A stretch of 64,000 nucleotides of DNA, from NCBI GenBank assembly GCA_018806915.1, contig JAGKQI010000100.1, forward strand, positions 558,001-622,000. The letters run 5' to 3'. Position 1 is the stretch's first letter. Each line of letters begins with the position of its first letter. The position numbers and the translations under genes are program-made. The notes below the pieces were generated by a model. The model worked only from the letters and a program-made list of their open reading frames with translations. It was not told the origin of the DNA and ran no database searches. Source of the stretch: Phytophthora colocasiae (taxonomy: Eukaryota; Oomycota; Peronosporomycetes; Peronosporales; Peronosporaceae). Below are positions 42,207-52,636 of this stretch, in pieces.

Positions 42207-45089
42207 ATGTCAATGGCTGCAGTGGACGATGAGCAGCAGGCGCGACTATGTGGCCGTGCTCGAGCCAAGGAAATCTTCCAGCCAATGCGTTGGAAGCGGA
42301 TCGGAACTCTCCCGGATGAAGCTGCTAAACTCTACGAAAGCGCTCGCCGTCAAAGCTCCAGTCATTCCTACAGTTTACGAGCGGTCAAGCCATTGCAAGC
42401 TTCGTTGTCTGAAGTGGAGGCAGTTCTAACGGGACAGACAGCTCTTCTCGGGAGGGATGACACACCTTCCCTTCTAGCGAGACTTTTACCTGCCACGTAC
42501 GTGTCTGGAGGTCGAATCGCTCGATATCCGACACTTGAGCACTCTACCAGTGAACGGGAGAACGTGGCAATGCAATACGCGAGGTTAAAACCTTATACGG
42601 CTCAACATCCTGGTCAGGAGAACAAGAATGCTGTGCTGTTGGAATCTGTGGATAATTACGTTCTACTGAGATACACGTTATCGACGAGATTGCAACGCTC
42701 TGATACAAGTAAAAGGAAGAATTCTACTGCTGCGACACCGAGGACGACTGCTGTGCCTTCATTACTGCATTTGTACCGACCAGTGAGTGCTCCATCGTTC
42801 GCGGAGAGAAGACACGACTTCCGAGCTGAAAGACTGGCAGATCATGACTTCAGCATCACTTACATTATCCAGGAGATGTTACCCAATGAGGAAGATCAAC
42901 AAAAGGAGGAAGCTACTTCAGTGACGTTAGAAGTGGTGCTGACCTGTTCACTGGACCCTCGACAGGCGGAAGTTGCAGCAGACGACAAGGCTAAAGAGAT
43001 CTTGAACCAACAGAAGCAGAGACTCCGACACGATGCGTTGTGTCTGACCAGACTGCAGCCTTTTATTGACGCTTACCGACAAGAGAAGACGCGGCCGAGT
43101 CTATCTACCAACCAGCCAAGAGAGCCACAGCACGATCCGAAGGACTGCGACCCCAATCTACTGCGTGGAAGTATGTTCGCTGGAGGACGTACTTGTGGTG
43201 TTTGTCACCGTAAATTCGGCCCTTTCCGCTGGAAACGCCACTGTGAGACGTGTGAGAAGCTCGTGTGCAACCAATGCTTGTCTGTCCTGGCAGCAGCTCC
43301 GTCACTCTCGAGGCGCAAGAAGCGTGTGTGTTCCCAATGTCTTTATGGCGAGACAGCTAACGTCGCTGCGATGCACAAGGCTACAGCAGACGTTCATGAT
43401 GATAAAAGTTCGGTTAGTTCCGCTGGATCAGCCAAGGCACACGCATCTCCCGAAAACTCGACGATGAACGTGTTCCAGTTTCCTAATATTGAGTCTTTAG
43501 TCTCCAAGCATAAGGCCAGTCGACCGGTAGCTCCTGCTCCTGTTCCCCAGGGAACTCCATCACGAGCTTCTGGTCGTGTACAGATTGACTTGGGCTTGGA
43601 CCCTGCGTTGGCTTCTTCGAGGAATTCGGATCGTCGACGAGCTCGATCTCGCCAGTCACAGCTTTCTCAAGGCTCCGTGACTTCGAACACCAGCTCAACC
43701 AGCTTCGTAGCTGCAACGCACGACCGCCGAGCAACGCTAGCGAGTCACATTGACTTGGACGACAGTGAGTCTGCTATATCAAAGTCCATGCGAACACGAC
43801 GTGCCAAGACGGTGTTGCTGGACGATCAACCGGTCAAGCCGGTGACGAACAAGCCTTTGAACTTTATTACGCCTCCAGCGCCCACGCACTCTTTGTACTC
43901 GACATTGGAGGAGAAGAAGGAAAATCAACCACACACTTCGAAGCCTCGCGCAAGCTCCTGCAGGTCGTCCAAGATCCAGTTCGTCCAACTTAAGACACCC
44001 GAGCCAAACTACGAGCTGGATTTCAACTGGTACAACATTTTCCCCAAAGCTCCAGTGGAGCGTACAACGGAGGAATTGGGTCGTGCTAAGTACGTTGAAG
44101 TGACGGGCTTGAAGGTGGATGCTCGATCGCTGGTGTTCCTACGACACGATACGGAGCTGGAGGAGTTAGCCCGACGAGTACTGGACGTGGCTTCGCAGTG
44201 GCATGGCTGCAGTATCAACATTGTAGGCAGCTATGAAGTTTATTGCCTCGTGACAGCCTCCAACAAGCCGGAACTTGACCTGGACGATGATGATATGTTA
44301 GAGCTTGAAGCTTCACCTGTGACAGTCGATGATGTTGTCCCTCGGGAGGAAAGTGTCAGTGCTTATGCTGTGCACCATCGGTCCCCCTTCTTCGTGCCGG
44401 AGATGGAGCATGATCCCCGTTTCCGTGCTCACCCGCTTCACACGGAACAAGGAGCTGTGTCGTTCTTGAGTTTCCCTATTTACTCGTCTGGAGCTGATAC
44501 CAACGGGTCACTCAGCCATGGAGAAACTTATTGTGTGGCTACTTTGGACATGTGGAAACGGGATCATGTTCCTGCAAGCAGTCACGTTTCGAACGACTGG
44601 ATCTCAAATGTTGGAGACTTGTTACGTAAAATCAGTGCTCGTTTGGAGGCTCTCGCTCTGGAATCACACGCATTCCTCAAGCCACGAGCACGAGCGAATC
44701 ATTCGTTTGGATCCTCGTGCGATTCGAGAGGCAGCACTCGACGGGCCGATTCAATCGTTGATCTTTACGATATCGATAGTGAATCTGTGGTAGACTCTCC
44801 TCCGCTCTCCCAAGCTGAGACAATGGATCGACTCACGAATCTCTCGTATGCTAAGGTTCGAGGTCTTGGACTTGGTGGAATGAGTGGCCCGGGATCGGCG
44901 ACGTGGAAATATGACAGCGATAATGAGAGCACCACGTCCAGTCAAAGTGCAAGCAGTGCCTGCAGTCAGAGTTCCCGCTTTTCATCGCATCAGTTCTCGG
45001 CTGCAGACATGCATTCCACGATCGAATCGCTTCTGCAACAGGCGTCCAAGACGTCCCAGTACATCAGCGAGACGGGGGTATCCATTTAG
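42207..45089 (+). CDS. FYVE-like zinc finger and GAF-like domain protein
   Basis: 960 aa from the first ATG (42207). Residues about 1-320 are a START/FYVE-family-like N-terminal region without clear motifs. Residues 326-380 hold a FYVE-related double zinc finger: CGVCHRKFGPFRWKRHCETC, CNQC and RVCSQC. The basic patch is a variant of the canonical RRHHCR, so phosphatidylinositol-3-phosphate binding is likely but not certain. Residues about 380-620 are a Ser/Pro-rich linker. Residues about 625-825 resemble a GAF domain (ELEELARRVLDVASQWHGC ... FLSFPIYSSG). The tail is Ser-rich. Oomycetes have many FYVE proteins in novel combinations. Single exon. The 590 bp before it hold nothing else recognisable. 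Confidence 0.85.
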   Translation: MSMAAVDDEQQARLCGRARAKEIFQPMRWKRIGTLPDEAAKLYESARRQSSSHSYSLRAVKPLQASLSEVEAVLTGQTALLGRDDTPSLLARLLPATYVSGGRIARYPTLEHSTSERENVAMQYARLKPYTAQHPGQENKNAVLLESVDNYVLLRYTLSTRLQRSDTSKRKNSTAATPRTTAVPSLLHLYRPVSAPSFAERRHDFRAERLADHDFSITYIIQEMLPNEEDQQKEEATSVTLEVVLTCSLDPRQAEVAADDKAKEILNQQKQRLRHDALCLTRLQPFIDAYRQEKTRPSLSTNQPREPQHDPKDCDPNLLRGSMFAGGRTCGVCHRKFGPFRWKRHCETCEKLVCNQCLSVLAAAPSLSRRKKRVCSQCLYGETANVAAMHKATADVHDDKSSVSSAGSAKAHASPENSTMNVFQFPNIESLVSKHKASRPVAPAPVPQGTPSRASGRVQIDLGLDPALASSRNSDRRRARSRQSQLSQGSVTSNTSSTSFVAATHDRRATLASHIDLDDSESAISKSMRTRRAKTVLLDDQPVKPVTNKPLNFITPPAPTHSLYSTLEEKKENQPHTSKPRASSCRSSKIQFVQLKTPEPNYELDFNWYNIFPKAPVERTTEELGRAKYVEVTGLKVDARSLVFLRHDTELEELARRVLDVASQWHGCSINIVGSYEVYCLVTASNKPELDLDDDDMLELEASPVTVDDVVPREESVSAYAVHHRSPFFVPEMEHDPRFRAHPLHTEQGAVSFLSFPIYSSGADTNGSLSHGETYCVATLDMWKRDHVPASSHVSNDWISNVGDLLRKISARLEALALESHAFLKPRARANHSFGSSCDSRGSTRRADSIVDLYDIDSESVVDSPPLSQAETMDRLTNLSYAKVRGLGLGGMSGPGSATWKYDSDNESTTSSQSASSACSQSSRFSSHQFSAADMHSTIESLLQQASKTSQYISETGVSI

Positions 45090-45360
45090 AACTTTGATGT
45101 CTTGAAACTAAACGTGAAAACTATTCAATGTTCAACCAAAATGTTTTGTTTTACGCATATGAACGTCTGTACTCTTAAGATAACGTTTGCCCAACTACAT
45201 TGCTCAGCATCACCTCAACAGAGATTACGGTTTCGCATTCAGTGATCACTAGCAAATCTGAGCCAGGAGAATAGTCTTGTCACTTCTAAAAGCCGGCCCA
45301 GTCGTTCATCTCATCGGTTCATCCATCCAAACAAGGATTAACTTCATCTCACTGCACTAT

Positions 45361-45374
45361 TCATTGTTTAATTT
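45361..45374 (+). promoter_or_regulatory. Oomycete initiator-like motif of GNAT1
   Basis: TCATTGTTTAATTT lies 14 bp before the GNAT1 ATG and resembles the known Inr-FPR core promoter of oomycetes (TCATTYYNCAWTTT). The paralogue GNAT2 has a similar site. Confidence 0.5.
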
Positions 45375-45387
45375 GCACTTCTCCGAA

Positions 45388-45777
45388 ATGACCACTAACA
45401 AAACGTCGAAAACGGAGATTTTCGTCCGTCAGTATCGTCCTGAAGATCACGCGGACGTCACGAAGATCTTCGTCCAAGGGTTAATGGCATTCGACGACAA
45501 CATCGACTTCCGCTACCTTTGGGAAGAGCGACTTCGAACGGACCTTACGAACGACTTTGCCGACATCGAAGCTAGTCACATTACCCCCGGGGGCAACTTC
45601 TGGGTCGCAGTAGCAGCGAAAGACGGATCCAGCAAGGTGGTGGGGATCATTGGGCTTCAACGTAGAGCGGAAACTGTAGGGGAAGTTCGCCGCTTGTTTG
45701 TGGATCCGAATTGCCAGCGCCTGGGAATTGGACGGAAGCTCATGACGGAACTCGAACGTTGGTCCAAGGAAAATGGA
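45388..45777 (+). pseudogene. GNAT acetyltransferase GNAT1, 5' part, cut by a retrotransposon
   Basis: ATG at 45388; 130 codons encode FVRQYRPEDHADVTKIFV, the central strands (VVGIIGLQRRAETVGEVRRL) and the acetyl-CoA-binding turn QRLGIGRKL. At 45778 the LTR begins. The remaining 49 codons are at 51908-52057, beyond the element, in the same frame once one copy of the ATGGA duplication is discounted. GNAT enzymes transfer acetyl from acetyl-CoA to an amine; the substrate here is unknown. As it stands the frame runs into the LTR and stops at 45894, losing the C-terminal strands. Confidence 0.92.
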
Positions 45778-46251
45778 TGTAGTATTCCCGGGGAAAGTAC
45801 CAAAAACGCGAACACAATCAGTGTGGGAGCTACCCCACAGGAACTTGTAGCCGAATGTATTGGAGTTTCTGGAACTTGGCAAATTGAAGAGTGAGGTCCG
45901 AGACTGATGCTAACCAGCTCGTACTCCTGGCGTCCTATCAATCCAAAGGCGTCCCCCTGGAGTAGATGGATAGCCGGATATCACAGAGAAGGCAACATGT
46001 AGTTTGGCGTACAAAGTCCCTAAGGTGCAGTCGGTAAGGCACTGGCAGCCAGACCGATAACATGTAAACGTGCAGCCACTTCAACATCCAGATCATGTAC
46101 CCACTTGTCTTACCTTGCCAGCCATCCGATCTTGTAAAGGCATTCCTGGCGGCCGTCAGACACATTGGGGTCATCTGTGATCCTGGACATGTCGTGGGGA
46201 AACTTGGACTGCGAGGTAACGCCAAGGTGAAATTTCCCGGCATCCACTACA
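45778..46251 (-). repeat. 3' LTR of element 2
   Basis: 474 bp; no difference from 51429-51902 was found by eye. A tRNA D-arm-like hairpin (GTGC, loop, GCAC) lies near 46025-46042. Confidence 0.93.
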
Positions 46252-46386
46252 CAGCCTCCGAAGCTTGGTGTTACCGATCTGCTTCCTCGTCCTGTTCCAG
46301 GCGGTCGTCCAACCCAGTGTACTGGCGCTGGCGCTGGAGGAGATTCTGCAGGAACGGCTGATGGGGTTCACAGTCTGCTCGACCAC

Positions 46387-48480
46387 CTAAGTAATGTGAG
46401 TCTGAGGCTTCCTGGAACGGTGAGATCGCTGGACGAGTCGAGGGCGCGAGGAGTTTCCTTCTGCCACGGCTGCCACAGTCATCGATCTGGTTTGGCGGCG
46501 ACCTAGAAGAGGCTGGGAATCTTGGTTCCCGACACTTGTGTGTTCTTGACTCTCTTCCTTTGCGGTTCGTCGTACTTTCCGCTTAGCTCTCGAAGGTGAG
46601 ACCTCGATTGCTTCAGCGTCGTTGGGGTCGCACTGGGAGGCCCTGCTAACAGGTTCTCTCTCAGTTTGACGGCGTCGTTTCCTTCTGGAGCGATGGCGAC
46701 GATCCACGTTAGCGGTATCATCGGATCCCCTAAGAGTTGTTGTTGTAGTCGTGGGTGCTGCAGGTGGCGCTGATCCAGTAGCTGGTATTCCGGACATCTT
46801 CTGCCAGTGTTCACGGAGTTGCTGGTCATCGGTTGCTGCGACGTAGTTTCCAATCAGCACTGGAATATCTGGAGCCAGACTCTGCATCGGTTCGTACGAG
46901 TCCTCGATCGACTGTAGACCTTTCCATCCCACAAGTATCTCAAAGTCACTGATGGCTTCGTTCCATCGATGCTCCTTGAGTTCGCTGACAGCGAGCACAA
47001 TTCCTTGAGAGGCAATATGCTCCAGGAGCTCGTCTGTCACGTCCAAGCTGTCATCAGCATACATCTTGAGCCGTGAGGCGTGCACGTCAGATTCTTGACC
47101 AGTGATAAGGTGCTGTACTCGGAAAGAATGCGTATCAGCTCGAACAACGCGGTATGGTCCGATCCATGTAACTTGGAGTTTGTTGCCGTGCTTCTCGTCT
47201 ACTCGAGACCGAAGCACGTAATCACCAACAGTGAAGTTGACAAGACTTTCACCGCGCTGGTGCTTCTTGTTGAGCAGCCTCTGCTTCAACCTGCGATCTT
47301 CGACGTCCTGGTGCATCTGTTGCAAACTCGTCCGCAGGTCGTTCAGGTAGCTATCGATCTCGTCGCTGGGTGGAACTTGCTGCATCTTCTGCTTCTCGGG
47401 CAAGTAAAATTCCATCAGCGGCGAAGGACATTGTAAACCAGTGAATAGTTCTATCGGTGCACGGTTGCCTAGCGACGGAACAGCGGTATGGTTGAGGCTG
47501 GCCATGATCATTGGGACCAAATACACCCAGTCCTTGTAGCTGATCTTGTAGGACAGAATCATCGCGCGCACCACTTGTAGTATGTCACGGTTTACTCGTT
47601 CAATCGAACCATTCACCCAGGGGCTATAGGCTGGCGTGAAGGTCTGCTGAGTGCGTAGACGTCGACTGAGGTCTGCGATCACTTCATTCTTAAAGTGGGT
47701 TCCATTGTCGGAAACCCAGAGTGGAGGCAGGCCGAAACGAGAGTGCCAATCCAGTAAGGCGTCCACGACGACTCGGCTGTCGGCTGTGTCTGCAACCACG
47801 AGCTCACAGAAATGTGTCGCGTGATCCTTGAGAACAAGTAAATACTTGCTATCTCCATAGCTCTCGCCCATATACAGGAAATCGAAATGAAGCACACCAT
47901 TTCTCGTAGCGCAGTCGATCGTTTCACCCCAAGGGCGGGGTATGATTTTCCCCCCTCGAGAATGCAGACATAGCAGGCAATCGCGGAGAAAAGTAGCCAC
48001 AATATTCGAGAGATGGTCGATAGAGAAAATTCGGCGGAGGTGGTTCACCATCGCGTGGTGGCCCCGGTGTCCTTGGGCACCACAATGGGCTACAATACAG
48101 AGACGTAAAATGAGATCCTCAGCCTCCGGTGGTATCCACACTCGGTCCTCCACTGAAATCAGGCCATCGTCGGCGCGGACAGCACCGGCTGGAGGCGAAA
48201 ACTTAGATTGGACGTCCAGTATTTCTGCGAGCGTAGGCCAGACGAATTGATCGTCGTCCAGAGGTCGTAGAGACGCAACTGCTGGGCGGTCCGGAGATGG
48301 TGGTCGGCTGCGGAATGCCTTGAGACTGGCAGGCCGAGCTGTCGACACGTGATTCCCTGCCCATCGAGAAATCATGTCGGCCCACACATTATCCACTCCC
48401 GGCACATGCTCCACAACATACCTGAAATTCATCATCTTGATCGCCCAGCGTAGTAGTTTACCACGAACATGTTTTTTCAC
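46387..48480 (-). pseudogene. Integrase and chromodomain of element 2
   Basis: 697 codons open from 48480, but the first codon is GTG and the real protein would continue from the upstream frame. It shows the HHCC zinc finger (HRGHHAMVNHLRR ... CLLCLHS), the catalytic motifs HFDFLYMGES, VSDNGTHFK and GSIERVNRDIL (D, D, E), a GPY/F-like IGPYRVVRADTHSF segment, and at about residues 515-565 a chromodomain (ILVGWKGLQSIEDSYEPMQS). Chromodomains steer integration toward marked chromatin in chromoviruses. A basic tail follows. The frame is separated from the upstream ORF by one missing base near 48490. Confidence 0.9.
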
Positions 48481-51320
48481 ATTGTCGGCGGGGCGAAGAC
48501 ATGGATAAGGTTGCGATGGTCGCAGTACATCCGGAACGGTGTACGGCGGAGAAGTAGATAATCCAGCTTATCACAGGCCATGACGATTGGAAATGCCTCC
48601 TTCTCAATCACCGTCCAATTGAGTTGGCTGCCACTGAAAGTTCCACTCATGCACTGCAGCAGCTTGTGTTGTTGTTGCGTGGCGGGCAGCTTTGGGTCAA
48701 AATCGTCCACTTGTGTGACGATCACTGCCCAGCCCACGTCGGACGCATCGGTAAACAGACACGTAGTTGCATTGTCATCGGGGAAATCCAGCGTTGCTGA
48801 TGATGCGAGCAGTTCCTTGACTTGATCAAACGCCGCTCGTTCTTCTTCGTTGAAGGAGATGTCAATTCCCGCAGCGGCTCGTCGGGTGCGCTTGGTGCTG
48901 GCCAAGGCGTCGTCGAGCTTCTTCTGCAATGGGGCCACATGTCGGGCGTAGTCGGCGAGGCTGTCACGCATCCAATTGATTGCGCAGACGAATTGCTGGA
49001 GTTCGCCAGCAGTAGTTGGGTACGGCATGGATCTGAGAGAGTCTATGCGACTCGGATCGTGGCGTACTCCATCACCGTCAATCAGGCGTCCACACCATTT
49101 CACTCGGGTCTCATACAGGCTTGACTTCTTAGCGCTTAGCTTCAGTCCGAACTGGTTGAGAGTAGCGAAGAGTTCTCCAAGCTTGACTAGATAAGTGTCA
49201 ATATCTTTTGCGTATAGCAGGAGATCATTAATCCAGATTAGGAGATGCTCGTACAGTAAAGCAGCAAAGAAGTCCTCCATCGTCTTCTGGAAGAAGATAG
49301 GTGCATCACTGCAACCCTGGGGCACGCGTCGTGGAGTGAAGATCTTCTCGTCGGTCATGTAGGATAGGAATTCCTGACAGATCTCAGCTAGAGGTAACTG
49401 CCAAAACCCTTTGAGGAAATCAAAAAGACCAAAATGTTTCATTCCACGTGCATGTTCCATGACTAGTGATAGAATCGGCATCACAGCGGCCATGACTTCA
49501 GTCTTGTCGTTCACTGCCCGGTAGTCTGTGGTCTGGCGCAAGTCCATGAGATCGTCAGATTTCTTGACTGGGAGCACGGGGCTCGACCATCGACTGTTCG
49601 GATTCTCGTAAACCAGTCCTAGTTCCACAAGACGAGCGTTAAAGTTGTGAAGGAATTGCCGAATGTGCGGCGGGTATTTACGAGGCTTACACTTAGCTGG
49701 CAGAGCTCCGTTCCGCAGTCGCACTTCGAGTGGCGGCACTTTCGCCGGTGGGTCGCCACGAAGCTCAAGGCGCCACACATCGTAGGCATGGGCGATAGTG
49801 CGCAGTTGTTCCACTTTATCAGCAGGAAATCCGTTCTTCACGGCACGGTCAATCAACCTCTCCACAGCAGCGAAAATATCGTCATCATCATCACTAGAGC
49901 CTGTAGTGCCTTCCGTCACAGGTTCTTCATCTGCTTCCAGCACTATAGGGTCACCACTGGTTTCTCCATCATCACGCCGAGCCAGTTGCTCCAGTTGGCG
50001 GTGGACGTCAATTCCCAGTAGTGATAGTAGATCGTTGCCAACGATGAACTCATCATCATCCACATCAACGATCAACACATCCACTGCACCCATCGGTTCA
50101 ACAGGTCCCACAGCAGTGTGGATCATCAAGTGGAGACATGCCTTACGGTCGGCAGTCACCCAACGAGAACCAAATGCTTGGCTTCGGATGGGGATGTCTA
50201 GAGTCTTGGCTTCGACACTTGGGTCTAAAGTGCGCAACTGCTCCCAATGAGAAGATCCCATGATCGTAAAGTCGGATCCACTATCAGGGCAATATGGTAA
50301 CTCGAGCACCCCATTAATCGTCACAAATCGATCCGACTTAGGGAGGCATTCACCGAGGCGCTTCAGTCGCGAACGCTTGGCCTTGTTGGCGGCACGCATC
50401 TGCTTCTTCAGCTCCACTTTCTCGGCTTCAGTCGCTTTCGTACAGTTGCTGAGCCAATGCATCTCGTTGCACTTTGGACATGGGCTTGGCGGTCCTTTAG
50501 CAGCAGTAGCTGGTGTTAGCGGTGGTGACGGCTTGCTCGCAGAGTTCCCGGGCGTTGGGCCCGTGGATGGAGGTTTACCATCACGGTTCCGCTTGTCTCC
50601 AGCAGCTGGCTGGTTGGTTGCCGCAGCCTTCTTGCTCTGGGGGTTCTTGGCTCGCCCAGAGTTGTCACGATCCTTGTCCTTTCTCTCCTTGAGCCTCAAG
50701 AACTGGCGGTTGTGCTCCTTGGCTTTCTTCAGGATCAACTGGTACAGCAACTTAAGGTTGGTAGCGGCAGGCTTGTGAGTGAAACGCGTGCATTGCTTCA
50801 CTTCGTTCCTCAAAGCTTCGGGGTGGAGGCTGGCGATCAGTCGCTTGCACTTCTCCTTTTCTCCGTCGGCACCTTCGAAGCAGTCCTTCAGTCCGTTCTC
50901 ACGCATGATCTTCCCGAAACTGTTGAAATAGTCGATGACACGGGCTTCCACATCACTCTCAGCGAAGTTGAATCGTAGCTGCTTCTTGAACAGCGCTTTG
51001 ATGTCTGGAAGGGTGTCGTTCTTGATTCTGGAGATGATGCTCTCGATCTCAGCCGTCAGCATGTCTTCGGTCACGTGGGCTGAGTCATGGCCCAGTTTCA
51101 GCTGGCAGAAAGTGTCCAGCAAGTCGGGGTCGAAAGACTCGATGATGGTCTCGGCCACAGCTTCGTACACCTCACCGGTAACGCGGCAGCGTGCACGTAA
51201 TCTGGCCTCGTACTCGCGACGCTCCTTCTTCCACTTGGTCAGTGCTTCGTGCGAGACGCTCTTGATCTTGGGCGGAAGAATAGGCGTGAACAACGGCGTG
51301 GTACCCGTCGCATCCTGCAT
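48477..51320 (-). pseudogene. Gag-protease-RT-RNase H of element 2
   Basis: 947 codons from ATG at 51320. Gag is followed by a zinc knuckle CPKCNEMHWLSNC (residues 281-293), the protease motif CPDSGSDFTIMG (DSG at 346-348) and the RT region (FGLFDFLKGFWQLPLAE, VPQGCSDAPIFFQ). The box normally Y-x-D-D reads WIND (residues 696-699; codon AAT at 49227-49229), so the first catalytic Asp is Asn. RNase H begins with LFTDASDVGWAVI. The frame ends in TGA at 48477-48479, about four residues before the expected join to the next ORF, consistent with a 1-bp loss. Confidence 0.9.
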
Positions 51321-51428
51321 CGTGATTGGCGGGCTTCACACAGTGATAGGCGATCTTCAAGTAGTGTCGTCCAAGTACGGCAAGTTGTACCACACGAGGA
51401 TGAGCGCTTGCACTACTAAAGAATTCTT

Positions 51429-51902
51429 TGTAGTATTCCCGGGGAAAGTACCAAAAACGCGAACACAATCAGTGTGGGAGCTACCCCACAGGAACTTGTA
51501 GCCGAATGTATTGGAGTTTCTGGAACTTGGCAAATTGAAGAGTGAGGTCCGAGACTGATGCTAACCAGCTCGTACTCCTGGCGTCCTATCAATCCAAAGG
51601 CGTCCCCCTGGAGTAGATGGATAGCCGGATATCACAGAGAAGGCAACATGTAGTTTGGCGTACAAAGTCCCTAAGGTGCAGTCGGTAAGGCACTGGCAGC
51701 CAGACCGATAACATGTAAACGTGCAGCCACTTCAACATCCAGATCATGTACCCACTTGTCTTACCTTGCCAGCCATCCGATCTTGTAAAGGCATTCCTGG
51801 CGGCCGTCAGACACATTGGGGTCATCTGTGATCCTGGACATGTCGTGGGGAAACTTGGACTGCGAGGTAACGCCAAGGTGAAATTTCCCGGCATCCACTA
51901 CA
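51429..51902 (-). repeat. 5' LTR of element 2
   Basis: 474 bp, upstream LTR for the minus-strand element. Its inner edge continues into AAGAATTCTTTAGTAGTGC; no TGG-type primer-binding site stands directly next to it. Confidence 0.92.
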
Positions 51903-51907
51903 ATGGA

Positions 51908-52057
51908 CTCAAAAAGTTGTTCCTGACGACGAACCCCAAGAAGAAACAAGCTCTGGCGTTTTACAATGCTCTTGGATACACAAAAGTGGACGAGATCGTG
52001 CGCTTCTGGGAGAATCCGCAGTACTTTGAGGTTGACAAGTTCGAAAAGTTGTTGTAA
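51908..52057 (+). pseudogene. GNAT1, 3' part
   Basis: 49 codons and TAA, reading LKKLFLTTNPKKKQALAFYN ... FEVDKFEKLL. This is the C-terminal GNAT segment with the AFYNALGYTK motif. It continues the frame of 45388-45777 exactly. Confidence 0.92.
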
Positions 52058-52142
52058 GTGTAGGAGAAAAGATCCAAATGAAGTCGCTCATCTAAACAAT
52101 ATGATTGTGGTATCTATCCACGCACAAGCTGATCCTTCGACT

Positions 52143-52156
52143 TCATTGCTACATTT
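52143..52156 (+). promoter_or_regulatory. Oomycete initiator-like motif of GNAT2
   Basis: TCATTGCTACATTT, 43 bp before the ATG, close to the oomycete core promoter consensus and to the GNAT1 site. Confidence 0.5.
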
Positions 52157-52198
52157 GCATCATATCACCCAAACACTTCGGCAAGACACTTCACGTCC

Positions 52199-52636
52199 AT
52201 GACGAATACGGCTCAACCAACCATCCAAGTTCGCCAATACCGTCCTGAAGACCACGCCACAGTCACGAAAATCTACATTGAAGGCTTGATGGCGGCCGAT
52301 CCCGACCCGAAGTACCGCTTTCTGTGGCATGAGCTCGTCCGCAAAGATTTGACGAACGACTTTGCAGACATCGAAGGCTCGCACATGGCTCCAGGTGGTA
52401 ACTTTTTTGTGGATCCGAACTTTCAACGCATGAGCATTGGCCGGAAGATGATCTTGGAGCTTGAGAACTGGGCGAAAGAGCACAGAATCAAGAGCTTATT
52501 CTTGACCACGAACGCCAACAACCCAAAGCCACAGGCGTTTTACACTTCTCTCGGGTACACGAAGGTGGATGAGAATGAATACGACTGGAAGGAGCATCAG
52601 TATTTCCGTGTGTTCAAGTTCATCAAGCAGTTGTAA
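52199..52636 (+). CDS. GNAT-like protein GNAT2 with internal deletion
   Basis: 145 aa, a tandem paralogue of GNAT1. The N-terminus (VRQYRPEDHATVTKIYIEGL) and C-terminus (AFYTSLGYTKVDE) align well. After PGGNF it jumps straight to FVDPN, omitting 32 residues that in GNAT1 hold the central strands before the acetyl-CoA site. In addition QRLGIG is QRMSIG, losing a glycine of the pyrophosphate-binding turn. Acetyltransferase activity is doubtful. The frame is otherwise open and keeps its own promoter-like motif, so it may be expressed as a non-enzymatic relic or be an early pseudogene. Confidence 0.8.
   Translation: MTNTAQPTIQVRQYRPEDHATVTKIYIEGLMAADPDPKYRFLWHELVRKDLTNDFADIEGSHMAPGGNFFVDPNFQRMSIGRKMILELENWAKEHRIKSLFLTTNANNPKPQAFYTSLGYTKVDENEYDWKEHQYFRVFKFIKQL

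Larger units (their letters stand above)
45778..51902 (-). mobile_element. Chromodomain Ty3/gypsy retrotransposon (element 2)
   Basis: 6125 bp, transcribed on the minus strand. The ends read TGTAGT and ACTACA. ATGGA is duplicated at 45773-45777 and 51903-51907. The interior holds Gag-protease-RT-RNase H (51320-48477) and integrase with chromodomain (48480-46387). The LTRs look identical over 474 bp, implying a very recent insertion. It lies inside GNAT1. Confidence 0.95.

Noticed and set aside
48470..48495. Programmed -1 frameshift between the two ORFs of element 2 at the A-run
   Set aside because: The upstream frame already diverges from the expected protein a few residues before the A-run; a 1-bp loss near 48490 explains it better.
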